36,720 nucleotides of DNA, from NCBI GenBank assembly GCA_017551925.1, contig JAFZKA010000008.1:1-36720 (forward strand), in the 5' to 3' direction. This DNA comes from Bacteroidaceae bacterium. GTDB lineage: Bacteria > Bacteroidota > Bacteroidia > Bacteroidales > Bacteroidaceae. The notes beneath the pieces were generated by a model that saw only the letters and a list, made by a program, of their open reading frames with translations, did not search any database and had not been told where the DNA came from. Below are positions 7,128 through 13,669 of this stretch, piece after piece (position 1 is the first letter of the stretch; every line of letters starts with the position of its first letter). Made by a program: the position numbers and the translations under genes.

Positions 7128-7536
7128 CTTTTGTATATGTTTGCAGAAAGCAGAAACAATGATAAGATGCGAAAGTATATAGAGAAAGTCTGGGTTGATG
7201 ATAGCAATGTTTTTGCAAAAACCTTTTTCTGCGATATCTGCGTTCTCTGCGAGAGATTAAGCAATGTTGATAAAATTATGCATTTGGTGTGTAATAATTA
7301 TTTGTTTTTATTAACTTTGCGCAACTTAAGTCAGAAATGCGCAATAGTCTTATCCATACATTGATTTCTAAGACGTTCCTCTATATAATAGGGGGGGGGT
7401 AATAATAGACTTTTAATCAATAACTTACATATTCTACACGTGGATTCTCTTTTGAGCCCACGTGTTTTTTTGTGCTCTTAACCCCACCCTGTTCTAACCT
7501 GATTCAAATTATTAACCCAAAACATATTTATACAAA
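7128..7536 (+). other. Long non-coding leader upstream of the peptide and lipoprotein genes
   Basis: This stretch of about 400 bases has no convincing gene. It holds a possible -7 box TAACTTTG (7312-7319) without a well-spaced -33 element, a run of nine G (7391-7399), and an intrinsic terminator (7436-7471) before the peptide start at 7537. A C-rich segment (CCCCACCC, about 7484-7491) could pair with the G run. An open frame at 7113-7364 looks accidental. Confidence 0.5.
7436..7471 (+). terminator. Intrinsic terminator in the leader, possible attenuator
   Basis: ACACGTGG (7436-7443) pairs perfectly with CCACGTGT (7458-7465), followed by a run of seven T (7465-7471). No gene ends just upstream, so it may end a short leader RNA or attenuate the downstream operon. 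Confidence 0.75.
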
Positions 7537-7668
7537 ATGGAAAAAAGAAAGAGAAAAGATTATGTGGCTCCAGTGACAGAGTCAGTGGAGTGTAAAACAG
7601 AGAGAATTTTATGCGAAAGCGGGGTGTTTGAGGATTATATTCTTGGTGGCGACCCATTTGCAGGTTGA
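7537..7668 (+). CDS. 43-residue peptide of the small Bacteroidales type found before surface proteins
   Basis: This short ORF encodes MEKRKRKDYVAPVTESVECK... and ends ...ILGGDPFAG. It is strongly basic at the N-terminus, has a Y-x-A/P-P segment at residues 9-12, and then ERILCESG at about residues 23-30. Similar 40-50 residue proteins with an N-terminal (K)Y-x-x-P segment and a mid-chain L-x-x-SG are common in Prevotella and Bacteroides and have no known function (from memory of the group, not searched). It has no signal peptide. The stop is 34 bases before the lipoprotein start, so the two are probably co-transcribed. It might be a signalling peptide, a leader or a modification substrate. 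Confidence 0.65.
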   Translation: MEKRKRKDYVAPVTESVECKTERILCESGVFEDYILGGDPFAG

Positions 7669-7702
7669 ATCTGATTGTCAAATCACAAAAAGAAACAAGA
7701 CA

Positions 7703-9067
7703 ATGAAAAAGATGAATCTTTTTAGGAATATGCTTGCCATACTGCTATTGGCAGCAGGAGCAACAGCTTGCTCAAATGACAATGAAATATTTGCTGATGA
7801 TCAGCCGCAGCAGCCTGAGGCCAAGCCTCAGATTATCACAGTCTATTTTGGCGGTGAAGGTCAGACCAAGGCTGTTGATGCCGATGGCCACAAGACCATT
7901 ACTGTTGGCGAGCATATGAGTGTGCTCTATAACTATCAGGCCGCAAATGATTTTTCAAGAAAAGCCGATGCGGAAGTGATTGATGTTGATGCAACTGGTA
8001 AGGTTGCCACCATAAGTGTTACACTTACTGGCGCCGATGATAATGCTCAGTTTGCAATAGTCTATCCTTCCACTTACTGCATGTATGGTGGTGGCCATAA
8101 TTACATTTACAACAATACAAACTTGATGACTTACAAACTTGGCACACAGAACGGCACACTGGCTACGCTGAGTGCTAATCTGGATTACTGTAAGGCTGAG
8201 GGTACCCTGAACGGCACAGATTTGCCTGCCAATATTACAATGGTGAACCAGTTTAGTATCTGCAAGTTTACGTTGCAGGATGCCTCTGACAACAGTGATA
8301 TTACTTCGGCTACTACCAGTTTCCAAATCACTGCTGGTACCCACGAATATAGCATCACTCGTTTGGCTGCTGCCGGTCCTATCTACGTAGCCATGTTGCC
8401 TGAAACGGCTGCTGCATTCAGCTTTACAGCTACGGATGGAGCCAACGTCTATAAGAAAACTGTTGCATCTGCCACGCTGGCAGCTGGAAAGCTTTACCCC
8501 TCTACACTGAAACTGACCAAGCAGGTTAGCAACGTTGGTAAAGTGCTGGGTGCTGACGGCAACATCTATGCTACTGTTGCCGATGCAGTGGCCGCTTCTA
8601 CCACTGCTGCTGGTATGATTGCCTACGAGGGTACTCAAACGGGCGTTGACGGCAAGACTAACGGTCTGTGCATTTCGCTTGCTGAGGGTGCTGCCGAAAA
8701 GCAACTGTATGCCAATATTTCCTATGCAGGATTCCCCGCTCGTCCCACTGGTGCTAGCGATTGGGCTACACCTTCTACCACACAATGGATGCGTATGCTT
8801 GAGGCTTGCGGTGGAACAGAAGTCGGTAGTAAAGCAGAATCTTACGCGGGTTCTTTCAGTTCCGGTAATATTGCTACCATGATGACTACCTGCGGTGGTA
8901 CGGCATTCCATACAGAATCAGGTGGCATATACTGGACAACCTATGGTTATGACTCTGGGGGGTTATACACCAGAAATTTCTATAATTTTAATGCTCAAGG
9001 TTTTTATCAGCATTATAAAGTCGGTGACACTGAAACCTGCTGGTATCGTGGCGTATTCGCTTGGTAA
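7703..9067 (+). CDS. Fimbrillin-like outer-membrane lipoprotein with C-terminal lectin-like domain
   Basis: The ATG at 7703 gives 454 residues starting with a lipoprotein signal peptide (LFRNMLAILLLAAGATAC, lipobox AGATAC, Cys at about residue 23); an upstream in-frame TTG would only extend the protein across the peptide gene. Residues about 45-275 look like the beta-rich Mfa/FimA-type fimbrillin-like domain. From about residue 280 a different module begins (GKVLGADGNIYATVADAV, then TPSTTQWMRMLEACGG, then GGIYWTTYGYDSGGLYT, ending CWYRGVFAW). This resembles the Fib_succ_major/DUF1566-type C-type-lectin-like fold by pattern. It probably acts as a fimbrial tip or surface adhesin. The terminator is at 9098-9123. 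Confidence 0.8.
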   Translation: MKKMNLFRNMLAILLLAAGATACSNDNEIFADDQPQQPEAKPQIITVYFGGEGQTKAVDADGHKTITVGEHMSVLYNYQAANDFSRKADAEVIDVDATGKVATISVTLTGADDNAQFAIVYPSTYCMYGGGHNYIYNNTNLMTYKLGTQNGTLATLSANLDYCKAEGTLNGTDLPANITMVNQFSICKFTLQDASDNSDITSATTSFQITAGTHEYSITRLAAAGPIYVAMLPETAAAFSFTATDGANVYKKTVASATLAAGKLYPSTLKLTKQVSNVGKVLGADGNIYATVADAVAASTTAAGMIAYEGTQTGVDGKTNGLCISLAEGAAEKQLYANISYAGFPARPTGASDWATPSTTQWMRMLEACGGTEVGSKAESYAGSFSSGNIATMMTTCGGTAFHTESGGIYWTTYGYDSGGLYTRNFYNFNAQGFYQHYKVGDTETCWYRGVFAW

Positions 9068-9097
9068 CCAACATCAGCAAATAGCCTAATAACAATC

Positions 9098-9123
9098 AGA
9101 GGGTGACCACACGGCCACCCTCT
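9098..9123 (+). terminator. Hairpin terminator after the lipoprotein gene
   Basis: AGAGGGTG (9098-9105) pairs with CACCCTCT (9116-9123), with a further CC/GG pair inside. The T tract is weak (GTTGTTCTG). Confidence 0.6.
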
Positions 9124-9137
9124 GTTGTTCTGCTCAA

Positions 9138-9156
9138 AAATCCCTAGGTGAGCGGA
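9138..9156 (+). repeat. 19-bp motif AAATCCCTAGGnGAGCGGA, copy 2
   Basis: One mismatch to 7052-7070 (T for A at the variable position). It lies directly before the left end of R1. Confidence 0.6.
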
Positions 9157-9160
9157 AAAG

Positions 9161-9430
9161 AAGGGAATATAGTTTCGGAAACCATGGAAAAATTTCCAGT
9201 TGCAGTAGCCGAACTGTCAGTCTGGGGAGCATCAGTGACTTGGCGTAAAGCGCGGGCCCCTGGAAGATCCCGTTAAAAACGGCGCTTGTCTGACGAAGGT
9301 TAGACACCGTAGGTGGCTATGACTGAGGAGTTCGCCGTTTAGGGTCTGGAAGGGAGCACGCGTAGCCAAGGAGCGTCTGCTCCCCAGACTGACAGTTCGG
9401 CGAAGGCTTATTTTCTTGAGTCAGTACCCC
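9161..9430 (+). repeat. R1: structured intergenic repeat, copy 1
   Basis: The core 9193-9407 aligns with 36480-36695 at about 88% by hand. Its fold has an outer 23-bp perfect stem (9209-9231 with 9378-9400), a CTTGGC/GCCAAG helix, a third helix with one bulge and one mismatch, an AAACGGCG/CGCCGTTT helix, and two terminal hairpins including CACC-GTA-GGTG at 9305-9315. The left end (AAGGGAATATAG...GAAACCATGG, from 9161) resembles the ends of element A. The right end continues into the nadK 3' codons, where TTGAGTC-N2-TACCCC matches R2. There is no ORF of substance. Function unknown: non-coding RNA, mobile palindrome, or both. Confidence 0.8.
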
Positions 9431-10280
9431 AGAGCATCTTTTCGCGCAGAGTGGCAAAGAAATCGCCTTTAGCGGGTTTGATGACGCTGATCTTGAAGGG
9501 GGCGCGACTGATTTCTATTGCGGTGTGCTCTGGGCAACTAAAGCTGTTTCCATCGATAGATACAAGGAAACTGTGGCTGCGGCTGGTGACATCAAGGTGG
9601 ATGGTCTCAGCGGCAGGGAGCACCAGCGGACGCATGGTCAGACTGTGCGGTGCTACGGGGGTGAGGCAGATCACATTGGTACCAGGAGCAATGATAGGGC
9701 CGCCCACGCTCAGCGAGTAAGCAGTTGAGCCCGTGGGTGTTGCCACCACCAGGCCATCGGCCTGATAGGTAATCATGGGTGTGCCGCCCACGCTGGTAGC
9801 CACCTGAATCATTGATGAGATATCATGCTTAAGAATGGCTATGTCATTAAGTGCGTAGGGGGTGTGTCCCTCAGGCAGCCCCTCCATGCTGATTTGCAGA
9901 AGGTTGCGCTCCTCAAGGGTGTAGTCACCGTTGTGGATGCGATTCAAGGCATCTGAAATGCGGTCAGTGGTGATATCGGCCAGGAATCCAAGGCGGCCGG
10001 TGTTGATACCGACCATTGGTATGCCTTTGCTGCCCACGCGGGTAGCGGTACGCAGAAAAGTGCCGTCACCGCCAATGCTGATAACGGCATCGGCAGTAAA
10101 GTCATTGCCCTTAAAGAGTGTGTCAAAGGGAATGTCCAGCCCCATTTTATGAGTCAGGAACTCATAGTAGAGACTGTCAACAACGATCTCATCGCCAAGT
10201 GAGCGCAACAGATTGAAAAACTGCTGTTCATGGCCGCAGAACTTGGCTGCAGACGGATTGCCGAATATTGCGAATCGCAT
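9408..10280 (-). CDS. nadK: NAD kinase
   Basis: It phosphorylates NAD to NADP with ATP and is the main source of NADP. The 290-residue protein has the diacylglycerol-kinase-like motif ISIGGDGTFLR near residue 70, NTGRLGFLADI, and the conserved TPTGSTAYSLSVGGPI segment. The minus-strand start ATG at 10280 faces pdxJ divergently. Its stop codon directly abuts the end of the R1 core, and the last codons (GTDSRK) overlap sequence that matches the end of R2; they may have been supplied or reshaped by the element, though the C-terminus looks normal for the family. Confidence 0.95.
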   Translation of the reverse strand: MRFAIFGNPSAAKFCGHEQQFFNLLRSLGDEIVVDSLYYEFLTHKMGLDIPFDTLFKGNDFTADAVISIGGDGTFLRTATRVGSKGIPMVGINTGRLGFLADITTDRISDALNRIHNGDYTLEERNLLQISMEGLPEGHTPYALNDIAILKHDISSMIQVATSVGGTPMITYQADGLVVATPTGSTAYSLSVGGPIIAPGTNVICLTPVAPHSLTMRPLVLPAAETIHLDVTSRSHSFLVSIDGNSFSCPEHTAIEISRAPFKISVIKPAKGDFFATLREKMLWGTDSRK

Positions 10281-10322
10281 ACGTTTTATTTCTTTTTAAT
10301 AAATGATGAGCAGATTTATTCC

Positions 10323-10330
10323 TATCTTTG
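10323..10330 (+). promoter_or_regulatory. -7 promoter box for the pdxJ operon
   Basis: TATCTTTG matches TAnnTTTG, 70 bases upstream of the pdxJ ATG. Confidence 0.5.
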
Positions 10331-10364
10331 CTGATTGGAGCAAGTATAAAACGCTCATCACGCG

Positions 10365-10372
10365 CAAAGATA
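10365..10372 (-). promoter_or_regulatory. -7 promoter box for nadK
   Basis: The minus strand reads TATCTTTG, 85 bases upstream of the nadK start. With the box at 10323 it forms overlapping divergent promoters whose transcripts would share a short antisense 5' region. Confidence 0.45.
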
Positions 10373-10399
10373 GTTCATTTTATTAAACAGAAGGGACTT

Positions 10400-11116
10400 A
10401 TGACAAGATTAAGTGTTAATATCAACAAGATAGCCACTCTCAGGAACGCACGCGGCGGCAACAATCCCGATGTGGTCAAGACAGCGCTTGACTGCGAAAA
10501 GTTTGGTGCCGACGGCATTACCGTGCATCCCAGGCCTGATGAAAGACACATTAAACGCCACGACGTTTATGACCTTAAAAAGGTGCTCACCACTGAGTTC
10601 AACATAGAGGGATATCCCGCTCCTGATTTCATGGAGTTGGTAACCAAGATCAGACCTGCACAGGTTACGCTTGTGCCGGATACGCCTGAACAGGTAACAT
10701 CAAATCACGGCTGGAACACCATGAATTATCAGGATTTTCTGGTGGATATAATCAGTGAACTCAAGGGTAACGGCATAAGGACATCGGTTTTTGTCGATGC
10801 AGACCCGCGTATGGTGGAACTGGCAGCAAAGGCCGGGGCAGACAGGGTGGAGTTATATACCGAGCCGTATGCTACAAACTATCTGGAGTTAGGGCCGGAG
10901 ATTGCCGTAAAGCCGTTTGTTGTGGCCGCCCGCAAGGCCAGGGAGTGCGGAATGGGTCTAAATGCAGGTCATGACCTGAGCCTGGTGAATCTGAAATATC
11001 TCAAAGAGCAGATTCCATGGCTTGATGAGGTATCAATAGGTCACGCGCTGATATGCGATGCACTCTATTTGGGACTGGAAAAAACTATTAGTGAATACAA
11101 AAAATGCATTATATAA
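10400..11116 (+). CDS. pdxJ: Pyridoxine 5'-phosphate synthase
   Basis: It condenses 1-deoxyxylulose-5-phosphate with 3-amino-2-oxopropyl phosphate to form pyridoxine 5'-phosphate (vitamin B6). This TIM barrel of 238 residues starts [20 protein letters not shown], with the family motifs [16 protein letters not shown] and [13 protein letters not shown]. The ATG at 10400 follows AAGGGAC and matches the usual N-terminus, so an earlier in-frame start is rejected. It is the first gene of the pdxJ-exbB-exbD-tonB block, an order seen in other Bacteroidetes. Confidence 0.95.
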   Translation: MTRLSVNINKIATLRNARGGNNPDVVKTALDCEKFGADGITVHPRPDERHIKRHDVYDLKKVLTTEFNIEGYPAPDFMELVTKIRPAQVTLVPDTPEQVTSNHGWNTMNYQDFLVDIISELKGNGIRTSVFVDADPRMVELAAKAGADRVELYTEPYATNYLELGPEIAVKPFVVAARKARECGMGLNAGHDLSLVNLKYLKEQIPWLDEVSIGHALICDALYLGLEKTISEYKKCII

Positions 11117-11820
11117 GTATGTTCTTACAATCAACACTTGCACAGACATTAGGCGACACCATGGCTCAGAGCCAGGTGGCCGTACAGTTGGCCGAGGAGA
11201 CCACTGACAAGATGAATCTGTTTGACATGGCCATTAAGGGCGGATGGATTATGATTGTCCTGCTCATTCTGTCCATTATCTGTTTCTACATTTTCTTTAA
11301 CCGTATTGCGGTATATAGAAAAGCAGTAATCAAGGATCCGCACTTTATGGATCGCGTTAATGACTATATGAAAAACGGTGAGACCAAGTCTGCCCAGATA
11401 TTCTGCCAGGCCACCGCATCACCGCTGAGCCGTATTGTTGAGAAGGGTGTAGGACTGGCCGGACGTGATTCAAAGGATGTGCAGATGGGTATGGAGAATG
11501 CCGCCAATGTTGAGATTGCAAAACTTGAGAAAGGTCTTTCAGGTCTGTCAACTATAGCAAGTGCTGCTCCTATGATAGGTTTCCTGGGCACTGTTATAGG
11601 TATGGTACGTGCATTCTGGGAGATGGCCAATGCAGGTAACAACATTGATGTTTCTCTCTTGTCAAGCGGTATATATGAGGCTATGATCACTACCGTAGGC
11701 GGTTTGATTGTAGGTATCATTGCTCTGTTTGCATACAACTATCTGGTGGCTCGCGTTGATTCCATAACCAATGAGATGGAGTCATTCATCCAGGATTTCA
11801 CCGTTAATCTGGAAAAGTGA
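11104..11820 (+). CDS. exbB: MotA/TolQ/ExbB-family proton channel protein
   Basis: This inner-membrane subunit of the proton-driven motor energises TonB-dependent transport. It has 238 residues with membrane segments at about 41-62 ([20 protein letters not shown]), about 150-180 ([20 protein letters not shown]) and about 200-220 ([20 protein letters not shown]), the three-helix family layout. The ATG at 11104 overlaps the pdxJ end by 13 bases; an in-frame ATG at 11119 is an alternative. It is followed by exbD and tonB, which supports ExbB over MotA. Confidence 0.9.
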   Translation: MHYISMFLQSTLAQTLGDTMAQSQVAVQLAEETTDKMNLFDMAIKGGWIMIVLLILSIICFYIFFNRIAVYRKAVIKDPHFMDRVNDYMKNGETKSAQIFCQATASPLSRIVEKGVGLAGRDSKDVQMGMENAANVEIAKLEKGLSGLSTIASAAPMIGFLGTVIGMVRAFWEMANAGNNIDVSLLSSGIYEAMITTVGGLIVGIIALFAYNYLVARVDSITNEMESFIQDFTVNLEK

Positions 11821-11821
11821 T

Positions 11822-12235
11822 ATGCTAAAGCGTAAGAACAAAATATCACCGCAGTTCAGTATGTCGTCAATGACTGACATCATATTCCTGCTGCTGATAT
11901 TCTTTATGATAACATCAACAATGGTATCGCCCAATGCCATCAAGGTACTGTTGCCGCAGAGTTCGCAGCAGACATCGGCCAAGCCGCTTACCCGTGTTAT
12001 CATAGACCGTGACCTGAACTACTATACGGCTTTTGGAAATGATGATGAAATGCCTATAGTGTTTGATGAGTTGACGGCGTTCCTGATAGACTGTTCGCAG
12101 AAAGAGCCTGAAATGTACGTGGCTCTTTATGCCGATGAGTCTGTTCCCTACAGAGAGATAGTCAAGGTACTCAACATAGCAAATGAGAACCAGTTCAAGG
12201 TTGTGCTTGCCACACGCAGGCCTGACCGCAAATAA
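11822..12235 (+). CDS. exbD: ExbD/TolR-family biopolymer transport protein
   Basis: It is the partner of ExbB in the TonB motor. The 137-residue protein has a short basic cytoplasmic N-terminus, then one membrane helix containing the proton-carrying aspartate (SMTDIIFLLLIFFMITSTMV, Asp19) and a periplasmic domain ending in VVLATRRPDRK. The ATG at 11822 lies 1 base after the exbB stop; longer forms would only add overlapped exbB sequence. Only one exbD copy is seen. Confidence 0.93.
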   Translation: MLKRKNKISPQFSMSSMTDIIFLLLIFFMITSTMVSPNAIKVLLPQSSQQTSAKPLTRVIIDRDLNYYTAFGNDDEMPIVFDELTAFLIDCSQKEPEMYVALYADESVPYREIVKVLNIANENQFKVVLATRRPDRK

Positions 12236-12241
12236 AGCCCG

Positions 12242-13033
12242 ATGAAAAGGAATAAATTTGATATACTGTCATTCCTTTGGACACTGCTTTTGCATATCGC
12301 GGTGGTGGGCTTGCTGTTGCTGCTTCATCTGAACAGGCCTGTGGTACAGGCGGAGAGCGGCGTGCCGGTCATGCTGGGCGATATGGGAAACCTTGATACC
12401 GATTATGATTTTACTGAGGTAAATTCCATACAGGCTCCCGCACCTGCTTCGGTGCCGGTACCGGTGGCACCTCAGGCCGAGCCTGCCATAACGCAGAATA
12501 TGGAGGAGACGGTAGCCATAGAGACCGGTGAAAAGGAGAAACCCGTCAATCCGGTAGAGACTGTAAGGCAACCCACTCCCGAGGAGATTCGCGCCGAGCA
12601 GGAACGCAAGGCAGCCGAGGAGGCTCAGAATCTGATGGCAAATGCATTTGGTCGCAGCAGTTCCATGCAGACCACACCTGATCAGGATAATGCCGATGTA
12701 CCGGGAACCCCTGGCTCTCCCCAGGGTAACAGCCCCCAGGGCAAGTCAACCGGAACAGGCAGTTACGGAACATGGGACTTGGGCGGACGTGATTTGCTTG
12801 GCGAACTGCCACGCCCCGCATATAATATCCAGGAGGAGGGACGTGTTGTTGTGACAATAATAGTTGACCCTGAAGGTAACGTGATTGACACCAGAATAAA
12901 CAACCGTACCAATACAACCAACCTGCAACTGCGCAATGCCGCAGAGCAGGCTGCCCGCAAGACAAAGTTCAATGCAATAGGAGGTGAAAACAACCAGACC
13001 GGTACCATCACCTACTATTTCAAACTCAAATAA
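12242..13033 (+). CDS. tonB: TonB-family energy transducer
   Basis: It spans the periplasm and delivers motor energy to outer-membrane receptors. The 263 residues comprise an N-terminal membrane anchor (about 9-27), a Pro/Ala/Val/Glu-rich spanning region (about 60-130), a Gly/Ser/Pro-rich linker, and a TonB C-terminal domain (about 185-263; GRVVVTIIVDPEGNVIDTRI and TFYF-like ending GTITYYFKLK). It starts 6 bases after exbD. A tandem 7-bp repeat follows its stop. Confidence 0.9.
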   Translation: MKRNKFDILSFLWTLLLHIAVVGLLLLLHLNRPVVQAESGVPVMLGDMGNLDTDYDFTEVNSIQAPAPASVPVPVAPQAEPAITQNMEETVAIETGEKEKPVNPVETVRQPTPEEIRAEQERKAAEEAQNLMANAFGRSSSMQTTPDQDNADVPGTPGSPQGNSPQGKSTGTGSYGTWDLGGRDLLGELPRPAYNIQEEGRVVVTIIVDPEGNVIDTRINNRTNTTNLQLRNAAEQAARKTKFNAIGGENNQTGTITYYFKLK

Positions 13034-13049
13034 TAATCAGCCGGATGGA

Positions 13050-13098
13050 AGCCAATAGCCAACAGCCAATAGCTAACAGCTAACAGCCAACAGCCAAC
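13050..13098 (+). repeat. Seven tandem copies of a 7-bp unit (AGCCAAC)
   Basis: Units in order are AGCCAAT, AGCCAAC, AGCCAAT, AGCTAAC, AGCTAAC, AGCCAAC, AGCCAAC, with no gaps. They are flanked by CCGGAT (13041-13046) and ATCCGG (13099-13104). The array fills the gap between tonB and the DJ-1 gene, ending 22 bases before the DJ-1 start. Confidence 0.95.
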
Positions 13099-13120
13099 AT
13101 CCGGCGCAAAGCGACGTTCA

Positions 13121-13669
13121 ATGGTATATATTTTTCTAGCCGAAGGCTTTGAAGCCATAGAGACTATCACCCCGCTCGACATGCTCATCCGTGCCGGAGT
13201 AGAGGTCAACACCATCTCAATATCTGGTGAATTCCTTGTAAAGAGTTCACAGGGTATCCCTGTTGAGGCTGATGACGTGTTTGAGAACACTGATTTCAGT
13301 GATGCCGAGATGTATATTCTGCCAGGTGGCCAGCCAGGCTCTACCAATCTTGGTAAGCATAAGGAACTTGAGGCTCTGTTGCGTGAGGCTATGGAAAAGA
13401 ACCTGCCCGTTGCAGCCATATGCGCTGCCCCCACGGTTTTGGGCAAGCACGGTCTTTTGAAGGGTCGCAAGGCCACCTGCTATCCCGGATGTGAGGGTGA
13501 GTTAAAGGGGGCGGATTATACCGGTGCTTTTGTTCAGAAAGACGGAAACCTTATTACCGCCTGCGGTCCTGCCGCTGCGGTAGAATTTGCAAAGGCCATA
13601 ATCAGCCTGCTTCGCGGTGACGAGGTTACAGCCTCGGTATGTGAAAAGATGCAGTTCGGCCGTGCCTGA
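13121..13669 (+). CDS. DJ-1/PfpI (YajL-like) family protein
   Basis: This 182-residue class I glutamine-amidotransferase-like protein has the nucleophile-elbow cysteine in AAICAAPTVLG (about residue 101) and an N-terminal acidic segment AEGFEAIETITPLDML carrying the glutamate that usually activates the cysteine. Family members act as oxidative-stress chaperones or glyoxalase/deglycase-like enzymes; the exact substrate is not predictable. Its TGA overlaps the recG ATG (TGATG), so translation is coupled. Confidence 0.9.
   Translation: MVYIFLAEGFEAIETITPLDMLIRAGVEVNTISISGEFLVKSSQGIPVEADDVFENTDFSDAEMYILPGGQPGSTNLGKHKELEALLREAMEKNLPVAAICAAPTVLGKHGLLKGRKATCYPGCEGELKGADYTGAFVQKDGNLITACGPAAAVEFAKAIISLLRGDEVTASVCEKMQFGRA

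Noticed and set aside
7113-7364. 83-aa frame beginning DTSILLYMF, resembling the start of a PIN domain
   Set aside because: It begins inside the duplicated hicB-end repeat, reads antisense to hicB, has no later PIN acidic residues, and its first methionine codon is GTG within the repeat. It is more likely accidental.
7955-8911. 318-aa minus-strand frame across the lipoprotein gene
   Set aside because: It is Ser/Cys-rich with no domain and lies opposite a gene with a clear signal peptide and lipobox.
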